A stretch of DNA of 64,000 nt, from the NCBI GenBank assembly GCA_943356435.1, contig CALREY010000005.1:1-64000 (forward strand), given 5' to 3'. Position 1 is the first letter of the stretch. Every line of letters begins with the position of its first letter. The notes under the pieces were generated by a model. The model was not told the origin of the DNA and ran no database searches. It saw only the letters and a list, made by a program, of their open reading frames with translations. Below are positions 55,606 through 64,000 of the stretch, piece after piece. This DNA is from Candidatus Altimarinota bacterium (GTDB taxonomy: Bacteria; Patescibacteriota; Gracilibacteria; BD1-5; UBA6164). The position numbers were made by a program, and so were the translations under genes.

Positions 55606-58600
55606 TTATTTTTTCAATTTTAACTTGATTTTATTCACGCTACTTTTCTTTGAAAAAAGTTGCAGGACATATTGTAAGAATTTTTCATCATTTTCAAAAT
55701 TCTTATTCAAACTTCTCAATCTATGTACTGTTACAACACTAAATTTTACTTGTGTATCCAAATCCAAAAATTCTCTTAGCTTTTCAATAGATATATTTTC
55801 TATGAAATCAATTTGATAATTAATTCATACTTTTTTAATAGATGTGATTCAATATTCTCATGCTTTTAACTTCAATTTAAGTAAATCAAAGAAATTATTA
55901 GTAGCAATAGGTGTAGCTCTATTTATATCTCTGAAATCACTTATAATATTTTCTAAATCATCCATACTATCTAGACTCTCTATTTCTCTATAAAAATTGA
56001 TTTTATCAAGCTCAGATCAGAAATACATATCATCAATATATGCAGGTAGATTTAAATCAATAGTAGTATTGATTTTTTTATTATTTAATCTATTATTTTT
56101 TATATCAGAAGAAGAAAAATCTTGTTCTTCTCCTTTCTCCCTTTTAGGGAAAGGTTGGGATAGGAGGATGTTATTATCCTTTAATTCTTCTATCTTGTCT
56201 TCAAGCATTTCCAAGAATAAATTTACTCATATTTCATGTGATTGTCCACTTTGTCTAATACCTAGAATATCTCATCATCATCTGATTTCTAGGTCCTTTA
56301 TTGCCAATTCAAATCACGCTCACAGGTGACTATAATCGACAATAGTTTTCAGTCTTTTTGCTGCGTCTTCTTTGATTTTATCTTTTTTGAACAACAAATA
56401 ACAATATCATTTTCTATCAGATCTTCACACTCTTCATCTCAATTGATGTATCTGACTAATACCGAAATTTTGTGCTTCGTTTATAAATATTGTATTTACA
56501 TTAGCAAAGTCAATTCAATTTTCTACTACAGTTGTAGCAAGTAATATATCATATTGTCTTCTTTTGAATTCTATTATTCTTTTTTCAAGCATATCTCATC
56601 ATAATTGTCCATGTGCTATTGCTATCTTTTTTCATGGAAATATTTTACTTAAATGATTTGAAACAGCAGTAATAGTTTCTACTCTATTATGTATAAAAAA
56701 TAATTGTCCTCATCTATCAAATTCTCTCTTACCAGCATCTATTATTATTTGGTCATCAAATGGTACAACTACTGTCTGAATTGACTGTCTACCTACTGGT
56801 GGAGTTGTCAACATTGACACTGATTTTATTCAATTTAAAGCCATATTTAGACTTCTAGGAATAGGTGTTGCAGACATAGACAATATGTCTATATTACCTT
56901 TATACATTTTGATTTTTTCTTTGTCTTTTACTCCAAACTTATGCTCTTCATCTACTACTAATAATCATAAATCTTTGAAATGGACATCTTCACTCAGTAG
57001 TCTATGTGTTCATATTATCAAATCAATTTTTCAATCTTTTAGTTTTTCTAGTGTTGCTTTTACCACAGATGCTTTTTCAAATCTAGTTATTATTCATATA
57101 TTTATTGGGAAATCTGCAAATCTTTCTAATGCTTTTTCATAATGCTCATATGCTAATACAACTAAAGGTGAAATTAATGCTGCTTGTTTTCAGTTAATTA
57201 TTGACTTATATATACTTGCAAATGCTATTTCTGTTTTACCAAATCATACATCTCCAGATAATAATCTATCCATTGGATTTTGTGATTCCATATCCTTGTA
57301 TATTTCTGAAATCACATTTAATTGGTCATCTGTATAAATATAGTTAAACGAATTTGCAAAAATAGTTTCATCTTTTGGAAATGATTTAAAACTATATCAT
57401 TTTATTAATTTCCTTTTTGCATACACCTCAAGTAATTCACGTGCTATTATTTCTACATCTTCAGATGCTTTTTGTAATTTTTTCTCCCATTCTTTGGTAT
57501 TTAATCATGTAAGTTTAGGATTATCTATTCAAACATATTTAGATACTCTTCATACTTCAGTAATAGGTACAAATAACTTATCATTATTTTTATATTCTAT
57601 AGTAATATATTCCTTTTTAATAGGCTCTTTTCATACAGAAATTGGTAATTCTTTTGTTACTATTTCACGAAAAATTCATATTCAATGATCAATATGTACA
57701 ATATAATCTCAAGGAGTTATTTGCATCATCAAATCTAGATTTTTAGACAAACTTCTCTTGATTCTTTTTTTTACAAATATACGAGATATATTATCATCAC
57801 ATACTACAATTACTCAATCCTGTAGCTTCCCCCCGCCTTGATAAGGAGGGGGTAGGGGGTGGTTACTTATTCTAAAACTTTTTAAATTATTTAAATTAGT
57901 ATCTATTATTTCTACTAAGTCCAAATTATTTAAGTCAATAAAGTTTTTAATTGTATTTCTATTTTTTGTAAATATGTACTTTTTAGTATTCTTTTCTTCC
58001 AATAATATTTTGAAATCCTCAATTTTTTCTATATATAGTTCATCAATACCTAGATTTTTATAACTACTATCTTCTCATAATGAGTTAAAAATAATATAAT
58101 TAGATAGATTTTTAGATAATTCATCATAACTAGAATAAAAATCTAGTGAATCTAATATAACTAATGAATCACTATTATGAATTTTATTTTTTAGGTCAAT
58201 ATTCACTTTTCACACAATATTGTAGAAGTCTATTAATACATTTCTTCAAAAAACATATGATTTATTACTTATATTTGTAGAAATTATATCTTCTATATTA
58301 TCTCACCAAAAACTTATTTTTGTTGTATTTCCAGATAAATCTGTAAAACTTAATATATCTCCAGATACTCTAAAAGTTCATTCATTTTCAAATTCTGAGA
58401 AATGATATCAGAAATCATTTAATTTCTTTGTTATTTCATCTACCTTTATTTCATCTCACACATTTAATTTGAAGATATTTTGGTACTCAAACTGTGTAAA
58501 ATCTCATAAATTCAAATTAAAAAAATCTTTAGTAACTATGTATTTTCATTTATTATTATAAAAAAAATCTACTAAACAAGCATAGTTATTTAAATTATTT

Positions 58601-58782
58601 ATCGTAATACCAAGGTAAGAAGCAATATTTATATATGTATTTAATTGTTTTTCACTTTCTACTACTATTAAAAAAGTATCATTTTTCTTCAAATGATTAC
58701 TAAGTAGTAACAATCTAGAAAATATACTTCAATAATTTATATAATGTTTATTTATCTCTATTTTTAGTTTTAAATCTATCAT
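55606..58782 (-). CDS. mfd: transcription-repair coupling factor
   Basis: 1058 aa. Removes stalled RNA polymerase and recruits UvrA. Divergent N-terminal region (about 1-330), RNA-polymerase-interacting domain ([13 protein letters not shown] and [17 protein letters not shown]), then RecG-like helicase: [34 protein letters not shown] (DEEH box), [61 protein letters not shown]. Two short GC-rich palindromic elements are translated in frame (about 305-318 and 871-883); both sit in variable linker regions. C-terminal TRCF domain present. Confidence 0.95.
56131..56168 (-). repeat. GC-rich palindromic element A (inside mfd)
   Basis: On the mfd strand: CCTATCCCAACC, TTTCCCT-AAAA-GGGAGAAAGG. It stands out from the surrounding AT-rich coding DNA and translates as [12 protein letters not shown] in the mfd frame. 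Similar in plan to elements at 57826, 59987 and 63502. Confidence 0.7.
57826..57865 (-). repeat. GC-rich palindromic element B (inside mfd)
   Basis: On the mfd strand: TAACCACCCCCTACCCCCTCC then TT-ATC-AAGG-CGGGGGGAAGC. It translates in frame as [14 protein letters not shown]. Shares the TAACC-ACCC-TA-CCC-TCC order with element C at 59987. Confidence 0.75.
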
Positions 58783-58879
58783 GGTGTAATAATTTTAATA
58801 ATCCATCAGTTTTTTCCTTTTTATTTGCAAATTATATAAAAAAATTAGAATATATAAAGTTAAATAATAAAAAATAAAA

Positions 58880-59449
58880 ATGAATATATTTATAGATACG
58901 ATTTCAAACATAGCTAAAATCATAATATTTAATTGAAATAGAGAAATAATAGACGAGATTGAATGGTTTGTAAAGTGAAATGAATCTTCTACATTGATAC
59001 CAAAAATTGATGAAATACTTAATAACAACAGTATAAAATATAATGATTTAGAAAACTTAGTTGTAGTAAATTGACCTGGTAGTTTCACATGAATAAGGAC
59101 TACAGTTTTGGCTATAAATTCTATAAATTATATAATAAATAAAAATATTACTGCTATTAGTTATTTTGATATGTTTGATAAATACCCTATTCTCAAATCA
59201 TCATCAAAAAGAGATTATTTTGTGATGATAAATAAGGATTCAAAAATTGAAATTATAGAAAATGATATATTAGTAAATAATATAAAAGAATTAAATATAA
59301 ATACTGTTTATTGAGAAGTTGATAGTGAATTATTTAAAGAAGTTAAAATAGTTGATAAAATTGATTATTTAAGTATAATAAAGATGATTAATTTTAGTAA
59401 AGAAAAACAAATACAAGCTCTATATATAAAAAAACCTAATATTTCTTAG
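58880..59449 (+). CDS. tsaB: tRNA threonylcarbamoyladenosine biosynthesis protein TsaB
   Basis: 189 aa. Regulatory partner of TsaD in t6A formation on ANN-decoding tRNAs. NIFIDTISNIAKIIIFNGNR start, then LVVVNGPGSFTGIRTTVLAINSI, the family signature (GPGSFTGIR). Shorter than E. coli TsaB (231 aa), with a reduced C-terminal part. Divergent from mfd, upstream of the bPH gene. Ends in TAG. Confidence 0.9.
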
Positions 59450-59458
59450 CAAAAAACT

Positions 59459-59971
59459 ATGTTAAATTTAGAAAATTTAAGACCATGAGAAACTGTTTTA
59501 GCAGTAATAAAAAGACACTGGATAGTTTATGTAGTACTATGAATCTATTTATTACTAGCTTTTGTTATTTCTATTAGTATCTATTTGATATTATGAAATA
59601 CTTTGATATGAAACCTTACAAACATAATATTTTGGTTATATTTCACTGTATTTATATTCATAGAATGGTTAAATCATGAATTGGATATGTATGTAGTTAC
59701 AAATAACAGAGTTATTTGAATAGAACAAATTTCATTTTTGAATAGAACTGTATCAGAATGTAATTTATGACAAATACAAGAAGTAAACTCAAAGACTTCA
59801 TGACTTTTTGCTAATATACTAAACTACTGAACATTATCTATACAAACAGCTTGAAATATGACTACTTTAAAAATGGATTTTTGTCCAGATTCTATGCAAG
59901 AAGCTAGAAAATTACTAAATATAGTAGATGATTATAGAGATAAGCATACTACTAAAAGTGTTGAAGTATAA
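59459..59971 (+). CDS. bacterial PH-domain (YdbS/DUF304-like) membrane protein
   Basis: 170 aa. N-terminal PGETVLAVIKRHW motif (typical start of bPH2 proteins), two helices (about 25-50 and 55-70), then the PH-like domain: MYVVTNNRVIGIEQISFLNRTVSECNLGQIQEVNSKTSGLFANILNYG pattern, i.e. 'T-N-x-R' and 'I-x-x-V' marks. Role probably at the membrane; unknown. Starts 9 bases after the tsaB stop. Confidence 0.8.
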
Positions 59972-59986
59972 GAAATTTTAAACACT

Positions 59987-60026
59987 TAACCCACCCTAGC
60001 CCTCCCTAATATTAGGGAGGGAATAA
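59987..60026. repeat. GC-rich palindromic element C (intergenic)
   Basis: TTAACCCACCCTAGC then the perfect 22-bp palindrome CCCTCCCTAAT/ATTAGGGAGGG (60000-60021). Between the bPH gene and era. Closest relative of element B. It may also act as a weak terminator. Confidence 0.8.
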
Positions 60027-60041
60027 CTACAAGAAAAAATA

Positions 60042-60941
60042 ATGATAGAATTAAACCTGCAAGATATATTAGATAATACAAGTGATTTAACTAAAGAAAA
60101 AAAAGTATGATATGTAGCTATTATTGGTAGACCAAATGCTTGAAAATCAACATTTGTGAACTCGCTTATATGAGAAAAAATATCAATAACTACAAATATA
60201 CCTCAAACTACTAGAAAAAAAGTATTAGCAATATACAATGATGAAGAATCACAAATCATATTTTTTGACACTCCATGAATACACAAATCTGAAAGAAAAT
60301 TCAATGAACAGATAAATAATGTTGCTATTTCTAGCTTCAAAGATGCTGAAGTAATTCTTTATTTTATTGATTCTAGTAGAGATTGATGAGAAGAAGAAAA
60401 ATACATTAGAAGTATTATGGAAATGGTAAATAAACCAATAATAAAGGTATATACAAAAACTGACTTACAATCAAAAATCAATATTCCAGATAATGATAAT
60501 GTAGTAAAAATATCATCTTTACTAAAGCAGTGATTTGATGAATTACTTAATAAAGTAAAATCACATCTTAAAACTTGACCAATTTACTTTCCTGAAGAAT
60601 ATTATACTAAGCAAGACATATATTTCAGAATCAGTGAAATAATCAGGGAAAAAGCCTTTTTAAACACAAAAGAGGAGCTTCCGCATAGTGTATATGTCTG
60701 AGTAGAAGAAATAGAAGATACAGACGAATTATTGAGGATTATAGCATATATTTATACAGAAACAGATTCTCAAAAATATATAATAATATGAAAATGATGA
60801 AGTTTAATCCAAACTATATGAAAAGAAGCAAGAATAGAATTAGAAAAAATATTTTGAAAAAAAGTCTTTTTAGCTCTTAGGGCTAAAGCGAATAAAAACT
60901 GGAGAAAAGATGAGAAATTATTAAAAGAATTACTAAATTAA
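60042..60941 (+). CDS. era: GTPase Era
   Basis: 299 aa. 16S rRNA maturation GTPase. P-loop GRPNAGKS at 29-36 with Gly as TGA, TTNIPQTTRK switch, FFDTPGIHKSERKFNE, YTKTDL, and the C-terminal KH domain with IIIGKGGSLIQTIGKEARIELEKIFGKKVFLAL. A short N-terminal extension precedes the G domain. Ends immediately before a terminator. Confidence 0.96.
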
Positions 60942-60976
60942 AAAAACTACAATTTTAATAAATTGTAGTTTTTTAT
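60940..60976. terminator. terminator between era and dsbA-like gene
   Basis: Stem AAAAAACTACAATTT/AAATTGTAGTTTTTT between convergent stops. Confidence 0.85.
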
Positions 60977-60977
60977 A

Positions 60978-62138
60978 TTATTTCAAGAATTCATCAATAA
61001 TAGCTTCAAATGCACTTGTTGGATATGCTCCAGATATAACTTCATATTCTCAAGTAGTGTTATTTATAAGAATATTTCCAGGAGTACCAGTAACTCCGAA
61101 AGTTGAAGCTCAAGTATCTGTTTGAGTTTTGATTTTATCTTTATATTTAGCAGAATCAACACATTTAGTTAATTCAGCTTCATTAGCTCAAAGAGCAACT
61201 GCTTTTTCAATTAAATATTTTTTAGAACTAGTAGTGCTTGTATCGATATTTCCAGTGTCAGTAGTTTTTGCATCAGCAAAACTAGTATGTATCAATGAAT
61301 AATATGCATCAGCTCATTTTTGTTCTCATAAACATTCTAATACTTCTGCAGCAGGTTCTGCATTAGCATGAAATTGTAATGGAAAACTATTAAATACAAT
61401 ATTTAATTTATCAGCATATTTTTTAGTTAAATCATCAACTGTTCATGCTTTATGTAATTTTGCACAAAATGGACATTCTAAATCAGAATATTCAATCCAT
61501 GTTACTTTTGCATCTTTATTACCTTTTACATATGAATTAGCTTTAATTGCTTCTAATTTTGCTTTATCTAGTAATAAGTGACCTTTTTCACTTCTTTTTT
61601 CAAATGGATTAAAAGTAGCTCCAATAGCTAAAGAATAAGCTCCTTTAGGTAATGCTTGTAAAAATGTATTTACTTTTGGTGCTGCTTTACCACTTTGATC
61701 TAATTGTTCTGGATCTTTTGATACATCAAAATTATTTGTAGAGAAAACAATTAAAGGTAATGCTTTAACTTCATTTTCTTTTAAATATTCTGATACTCAT
61801 TTTTCTGAAAAATCTTTTCTTACTATTTCTACTCAAGAAACTGATGGTAATAGTTTCAATTGTTTTATTACTTCGTCTGTAGGACAATCTTTACATCTTT
61901 TATCTTCATATACAGTAATATCCAATTTTTCATAATTTCATTTAGTTACTTCTCATGAAGCAGTGTTAGTATTTGTATTAGTAGATTCACCACCTGATTT
62001 TTTTCATAAAAAAAATCACATAACAGCTATAACAACTAATAAAACTACTATAACACCTATTTGTAAATAATTTTTGTTATCCATTGTAGTCACTTGTTCA
62101 ACATTATTTTCTTGTTCAATGTTTTTTTCTTGTTCCAT
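60978..62138 (-). CDS. DsbA-family thiol:disulfide protein, membrane-anchored
   Basis: 386 aa. One membrane anchor (about residues 26-44), a Ser/Thr/Asn linker, then a first thioredoxin-like half with CKDC (Cys82/Cys85 in DKRCKDCPTDEV) and a second DsbA-like domain with CPFC (222-225) in WIEYSDLECPFCAKLHK, plus GVTGTPG with the cis-Pro loop. Oxidises or isomerises disulfides outside the membrane. Two redox sites in one protein is uncommon; the first has a non-standard spacing before Pro. Ends in TAA. Confidence 0.85.
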
Positions 62139-62227
62139 ATTTATTAATAATAAAATATATAATTAAAATTGTAGAGTTATTATATGAAAGTATTGCTAAA
62201 AGTAAAATTTTAATGTAAAAAACTTGT

Positions 62228-62268
62228 TAAAAAATCCTTTACAATCTAAATTATAAAGGATTTTATTT
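62228..62268 (-). terminator. terminator
   Basis: Stem AAAATCCTTTA/TAAAGGATTTT with minus-strand T-tract, just after the gene ending at 62271. Confidence 0.75.
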
Positions 62269-62270
62269 CA

Positions 62271-63374
62271 TTATCTTAAATAAGTTGATAATTCTTTAAA
62301 ATATGACTTAATATTTAATAATATATTAGATTTTTCTTCTTTAGTAGCTGTATCAAGTAATTCTAATTCAATTACTATTTTATTTCTAGCTATAAGAGCT
62401 GAACTTTCGTTATTATTATGATTTGATGCCAATTTTTTAGCTACATAATCATCTATAAATTTAACTACTTTATTTAATAATCTTGCTTGATTTTTAAATA
62501 CTGGTTCATATTTTTCAACTATATCTACTACTACCTCAGGTTCTTGTAAAATCGGATCTTCAATCACAACAGGGATAGTTGTACCAGTATTAGTTTCAAT
62601 TATAGTAGGTTTTAATGATTCTATAGTATAAACTACTCAAGTAGAATAATTAGCTCTTATATCAACAGTTTTTATTCTAATTGATGAATAAGTAGATTGT
62701 AAATCATAAGTAAATTTATCTATATTTGGTTTGAAAAAACTAGATAATACTTTTCATGTTGTATCAAGATTTTCAATTACTATTCATTGGAAATCTACAT
62801 CTCCTGGCATATCTGCTGATATAGTTATCTTATTATCAGCTATTGATCATGAGAAGTTAAATATTTCACTAGGAGCTAATAAATCAGAATAAGAAATAGC
62901 ATCTAGTACTCTATAACCATTTGAACTAATTGCTTCAGTAATACTGTCTCATGTTAAATCTATTCATAAATATCTATCTCATTGAGCTTTGCTATATACT
63001 TTTAACTTTAATCATGTAATATCAAATGAATTACCATTTGATAATTTTTCTGATAAATCAAATCTTATTTCTCTTAGATTTGATAAAATAGTTGCTCATG
63101 ATAATATTTTCTCAGATCCACTTCATGTAATCTTCAAAGATGATAAATCTTCACTAAATCTAATATTTGCATCTTCTGGTAATATAAGTTTAAATGATTT
63201 ATTATCTGTTGTATCACTATAATTACTTATTGTTACTTTTATAGGTCTTGATTCAACTATTCATTGACTTAGATAAAATGATTGAGTGCTATCAAGTATT
63301 ATATCACTAGCATTTACAGAAAATGTATAAGTAGATATAAATAAAAATGTAATAAACAAAAATATTTTTTTCAT
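62271..63374 (-). CDS. secreted hypothetical protein
   Basis: 367 aa. Signal peptide (MKKIFLFITFLFISTYTFSVNA-SD). About 230 residues of alternating beta-strand-like sequence (ILDSTQSFYLSQGIVESRPIKV, FDITGLKLKVYS, ITISADMPGDVDFQG) that suggest two Ig-like or cohesin-like folds; a Thr/Pro/Val linker (NTGTTIPVVIEDPILQEPEV); then a helical C-terminal domain (NQARLLNKVVKFIDDYVAKK). Probably surface-exposed. The promoter region holds tandem TGTGAAGAT repeats. Confidence 0.7.
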
Positions 63375-63438
63375 ATTTTATAATATTAATAATAAAGTAT
63401 TGCATAATTATATAAAATAACGATACAATTGCAAAAAA

Positions 63439-63495
63439 GTGACAAATAATTCACAAATCTTCACACAATCTTCACATAAAACATATCTTCACACA
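63439..63495 (-). promoter_or_regulatory. tandem TGTGAAGAT-like direct repeats
   Basis: On the minus strand TGTGAAGAT occurs three times (starts 17 and 11 bases apart), followed by TGTGAATTATT and TGTCACTTTTT in a near 11-bp register. A period of about 11 bp is typical of PhoB/OmpR-family binding sites. It lies about 65-120 bases upstream of the secreted-protein gene. Confidence 0.5.
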
Positions 63496-63499
63496 AAAA

Positions 63500-63540
63500 A
63501 ATACCCTTCCCCGACTTTAGTGGGGAAAGGTATTTTTATT
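63500..63540 (-). terminator. terminator / GC-rich palindromic element D
   Basis: Stem TACCTTTCCCC/GGGGAAGGGTA with A-rich and T-rich flanks, directly after the toxin-like gene. The GC-rich core (63502-63533) resembles elements A-C. Confidence 0.75.
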
Positions 63541-63871
63541 ATTTTTTAAAGAACTCTATATTATCTACATATCTTGATTTTAGAATTATATCTTCAGTAT
63601 AGTAAATAAATAATCTAAAATTATTTAGTCTTAAAGAAACAAATTTTTTTGTTTTATTTCTTCATAGTATAATATTATTACTTAATGTATAATCTACTTT
63701 ATCTATGATACTTTTATACAAATTATTTCATATATGTATATAATCTTCAATTATCTCATCTTCAACCTCTAATCATGAATCTTTTATTAATTTTATAAAA
63801 CTATTCTTATAAGAATCAATAAAATATTTTAATGAATATATAGATTTTTCTTTATATGATACTCTATACAT
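63539..63871 (-). CDS. RelE/ParE-like toxin candidate
   Basis: 110 aa. MYRVSYKEKSIYSLKYFIDS start, a helical region, then strand-rich ILGRNKTKKFVSLRLNNFRLFIYYTED and ending KSRYVDNIEFFKK. Size, helix-then-sheet order and the C-terminal 'R-x-x-x-I-E-F' resemble RelE/ParE toxins; I cannot prove it by motif. It overlaps the preceding small gene by 8 bases, as antitoxin-toxin pairs often do. Confidence 0.5.
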
Positions 63872-63998
63872 ATATTAATTCATTATTTTTAGTATTTTTA
63901 TTATAATCAGATAATTCATTTTTTAATTGAATAGCAGATTCTTTTATATAATCATACATTATTTTATCTAACTCTTCTCTTGTATATAATTTTTCCAT
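63864..63998 (-). CDS. antitoxin candidate, small charged protein
   Basis: 44 aa, MEKLYTREELDKIMYDYIKES onward, helical and charged; ends ELIYV in TAG. Its last 8 bases overlap the start of the toxin-like gene (ATG within ATATATGTATAG). Short antitoxins of this kind usually bind the toxin C-terminal groove. The start ATG is 2 bases from the window edge, so an upstream start cannot be excluded. Confidence 0.5.
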   Translation of the reverse strand: MEKLYTREELDKIMYDYIKESAIQLKNELSDYNKNTKNNELIYV

Positions 63999-64000
63999 AA

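Noticed and set aside
63439-63495. Iterons of a replication origin
   Set aside because: Repeats are few, imperfectly spaced, without a DnaA box or rep gene nearby; a regulator site is simpler.

Overview
This is a very AT-rich bacterial chromosome segment in which UGA is read as glycine (genetic code 25). TGA codons interrupt nearly every gene if the standard code is used. Read as Gly, they complete invariant glycines: the GGQ of release factor 1, the P-loops of Era, Mfd and the VirD4-like ATPase, the conserved 'ITGKR' of L28 and the 'RYY-G' of S18. Every gene called here ends in TAA or TAG, and the only release factor seen is RF1. Together with the small proteins and reduced gene content, this points to the Absconditabacteria (SR1)/Gracilibacteria branch of the CPR. 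Only the extreme 5' end of 16S rRNA is present, so the exact phylum is not settled. No tRNA-Gly(UCA) gene lies in the window. All coordinates below assume code 25.

Layout. 1-900: 5' end of a minus-strand 16S rRNA, then four minus-strand tRNAs (CAT, Ser-GCT, Ser-TGA, Asn), with near-identical promoters. 1.0-10.3 kb: gyrB, an AI-2E-type permease and prfA, then an accessory run (NlpC/P60-like protein, TauD-like oxygenase, VanZ, NERD protein) separated by near-identical hairpin terminators, then obgE. 10.4-12.8 kb: an exported protein, a small hypothetical, tRNA-Met and the rpsF-ssb-rpsR operon. 12.9-18.1 kb: a two-gene unit of unknown large proteins (991 and 578 aa), the second ending in a HicA-like domain, plus a small hypothetical. 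18.3-29.3 kb: typA, a secreted double-psi-barrel protein, a polysaccharide synthase/deacetylase pair, dnaE and lysS. 29.5-35.3 kb: a small foreign-looking gene and a type IV secretion-like cluster (VirD4-like ATPase plus membrane subunits). 35.4-39.9 kb: tRNA-fMet and tRNA-Glu, a FecR/CHASE2-nucleotide cyclase pair and a convergent pair of small membrane proteins. 39.9-44.3 kb: khpA, rpsP, tRNA-Leu, rpmB, rpsJ, tuf, two tiny basic ORFs, tRNA-Ala, tRNA-Asp and ftsX. 44.5-52.4 kb: two giant unrecognised proteins (1488 and 940 aa) with a small membrane protein between them on the other strand. 52.4-64 kb: queA, a diguanylate cyclase, a cyclophilin-FKBP lipoprotein, mfd (carrying two in-frame GC-rich palindromic elements), tsaB, a bPH protein, era, a DsbA-like protein, a secreted protein and a probable toxin-antitoxin pair at the edge.

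How it fits together. The housekeeping genes are translation, replication and repair genes of a small-genome bacterium. The accessory genes are dominated by envelope and surface functions: T4SS-like machinery, a polysaccharide synthase with deacetylase, secreted adhesin- or barwin-like proteins and giant membrane-associated proteins, as expected of a host-attached episymbiont. Unusually for such an organism, both a class III nucleotide cyclase and a GGDEF diguanylate cyclase are present. The main candidates for undescribed biology are the 991/578-aa pair with the HicA-like tail, the two giant proteins, the palindromic elements inside mfd, and the contrast in UGA-Gly use between tuf and the accessory genes.
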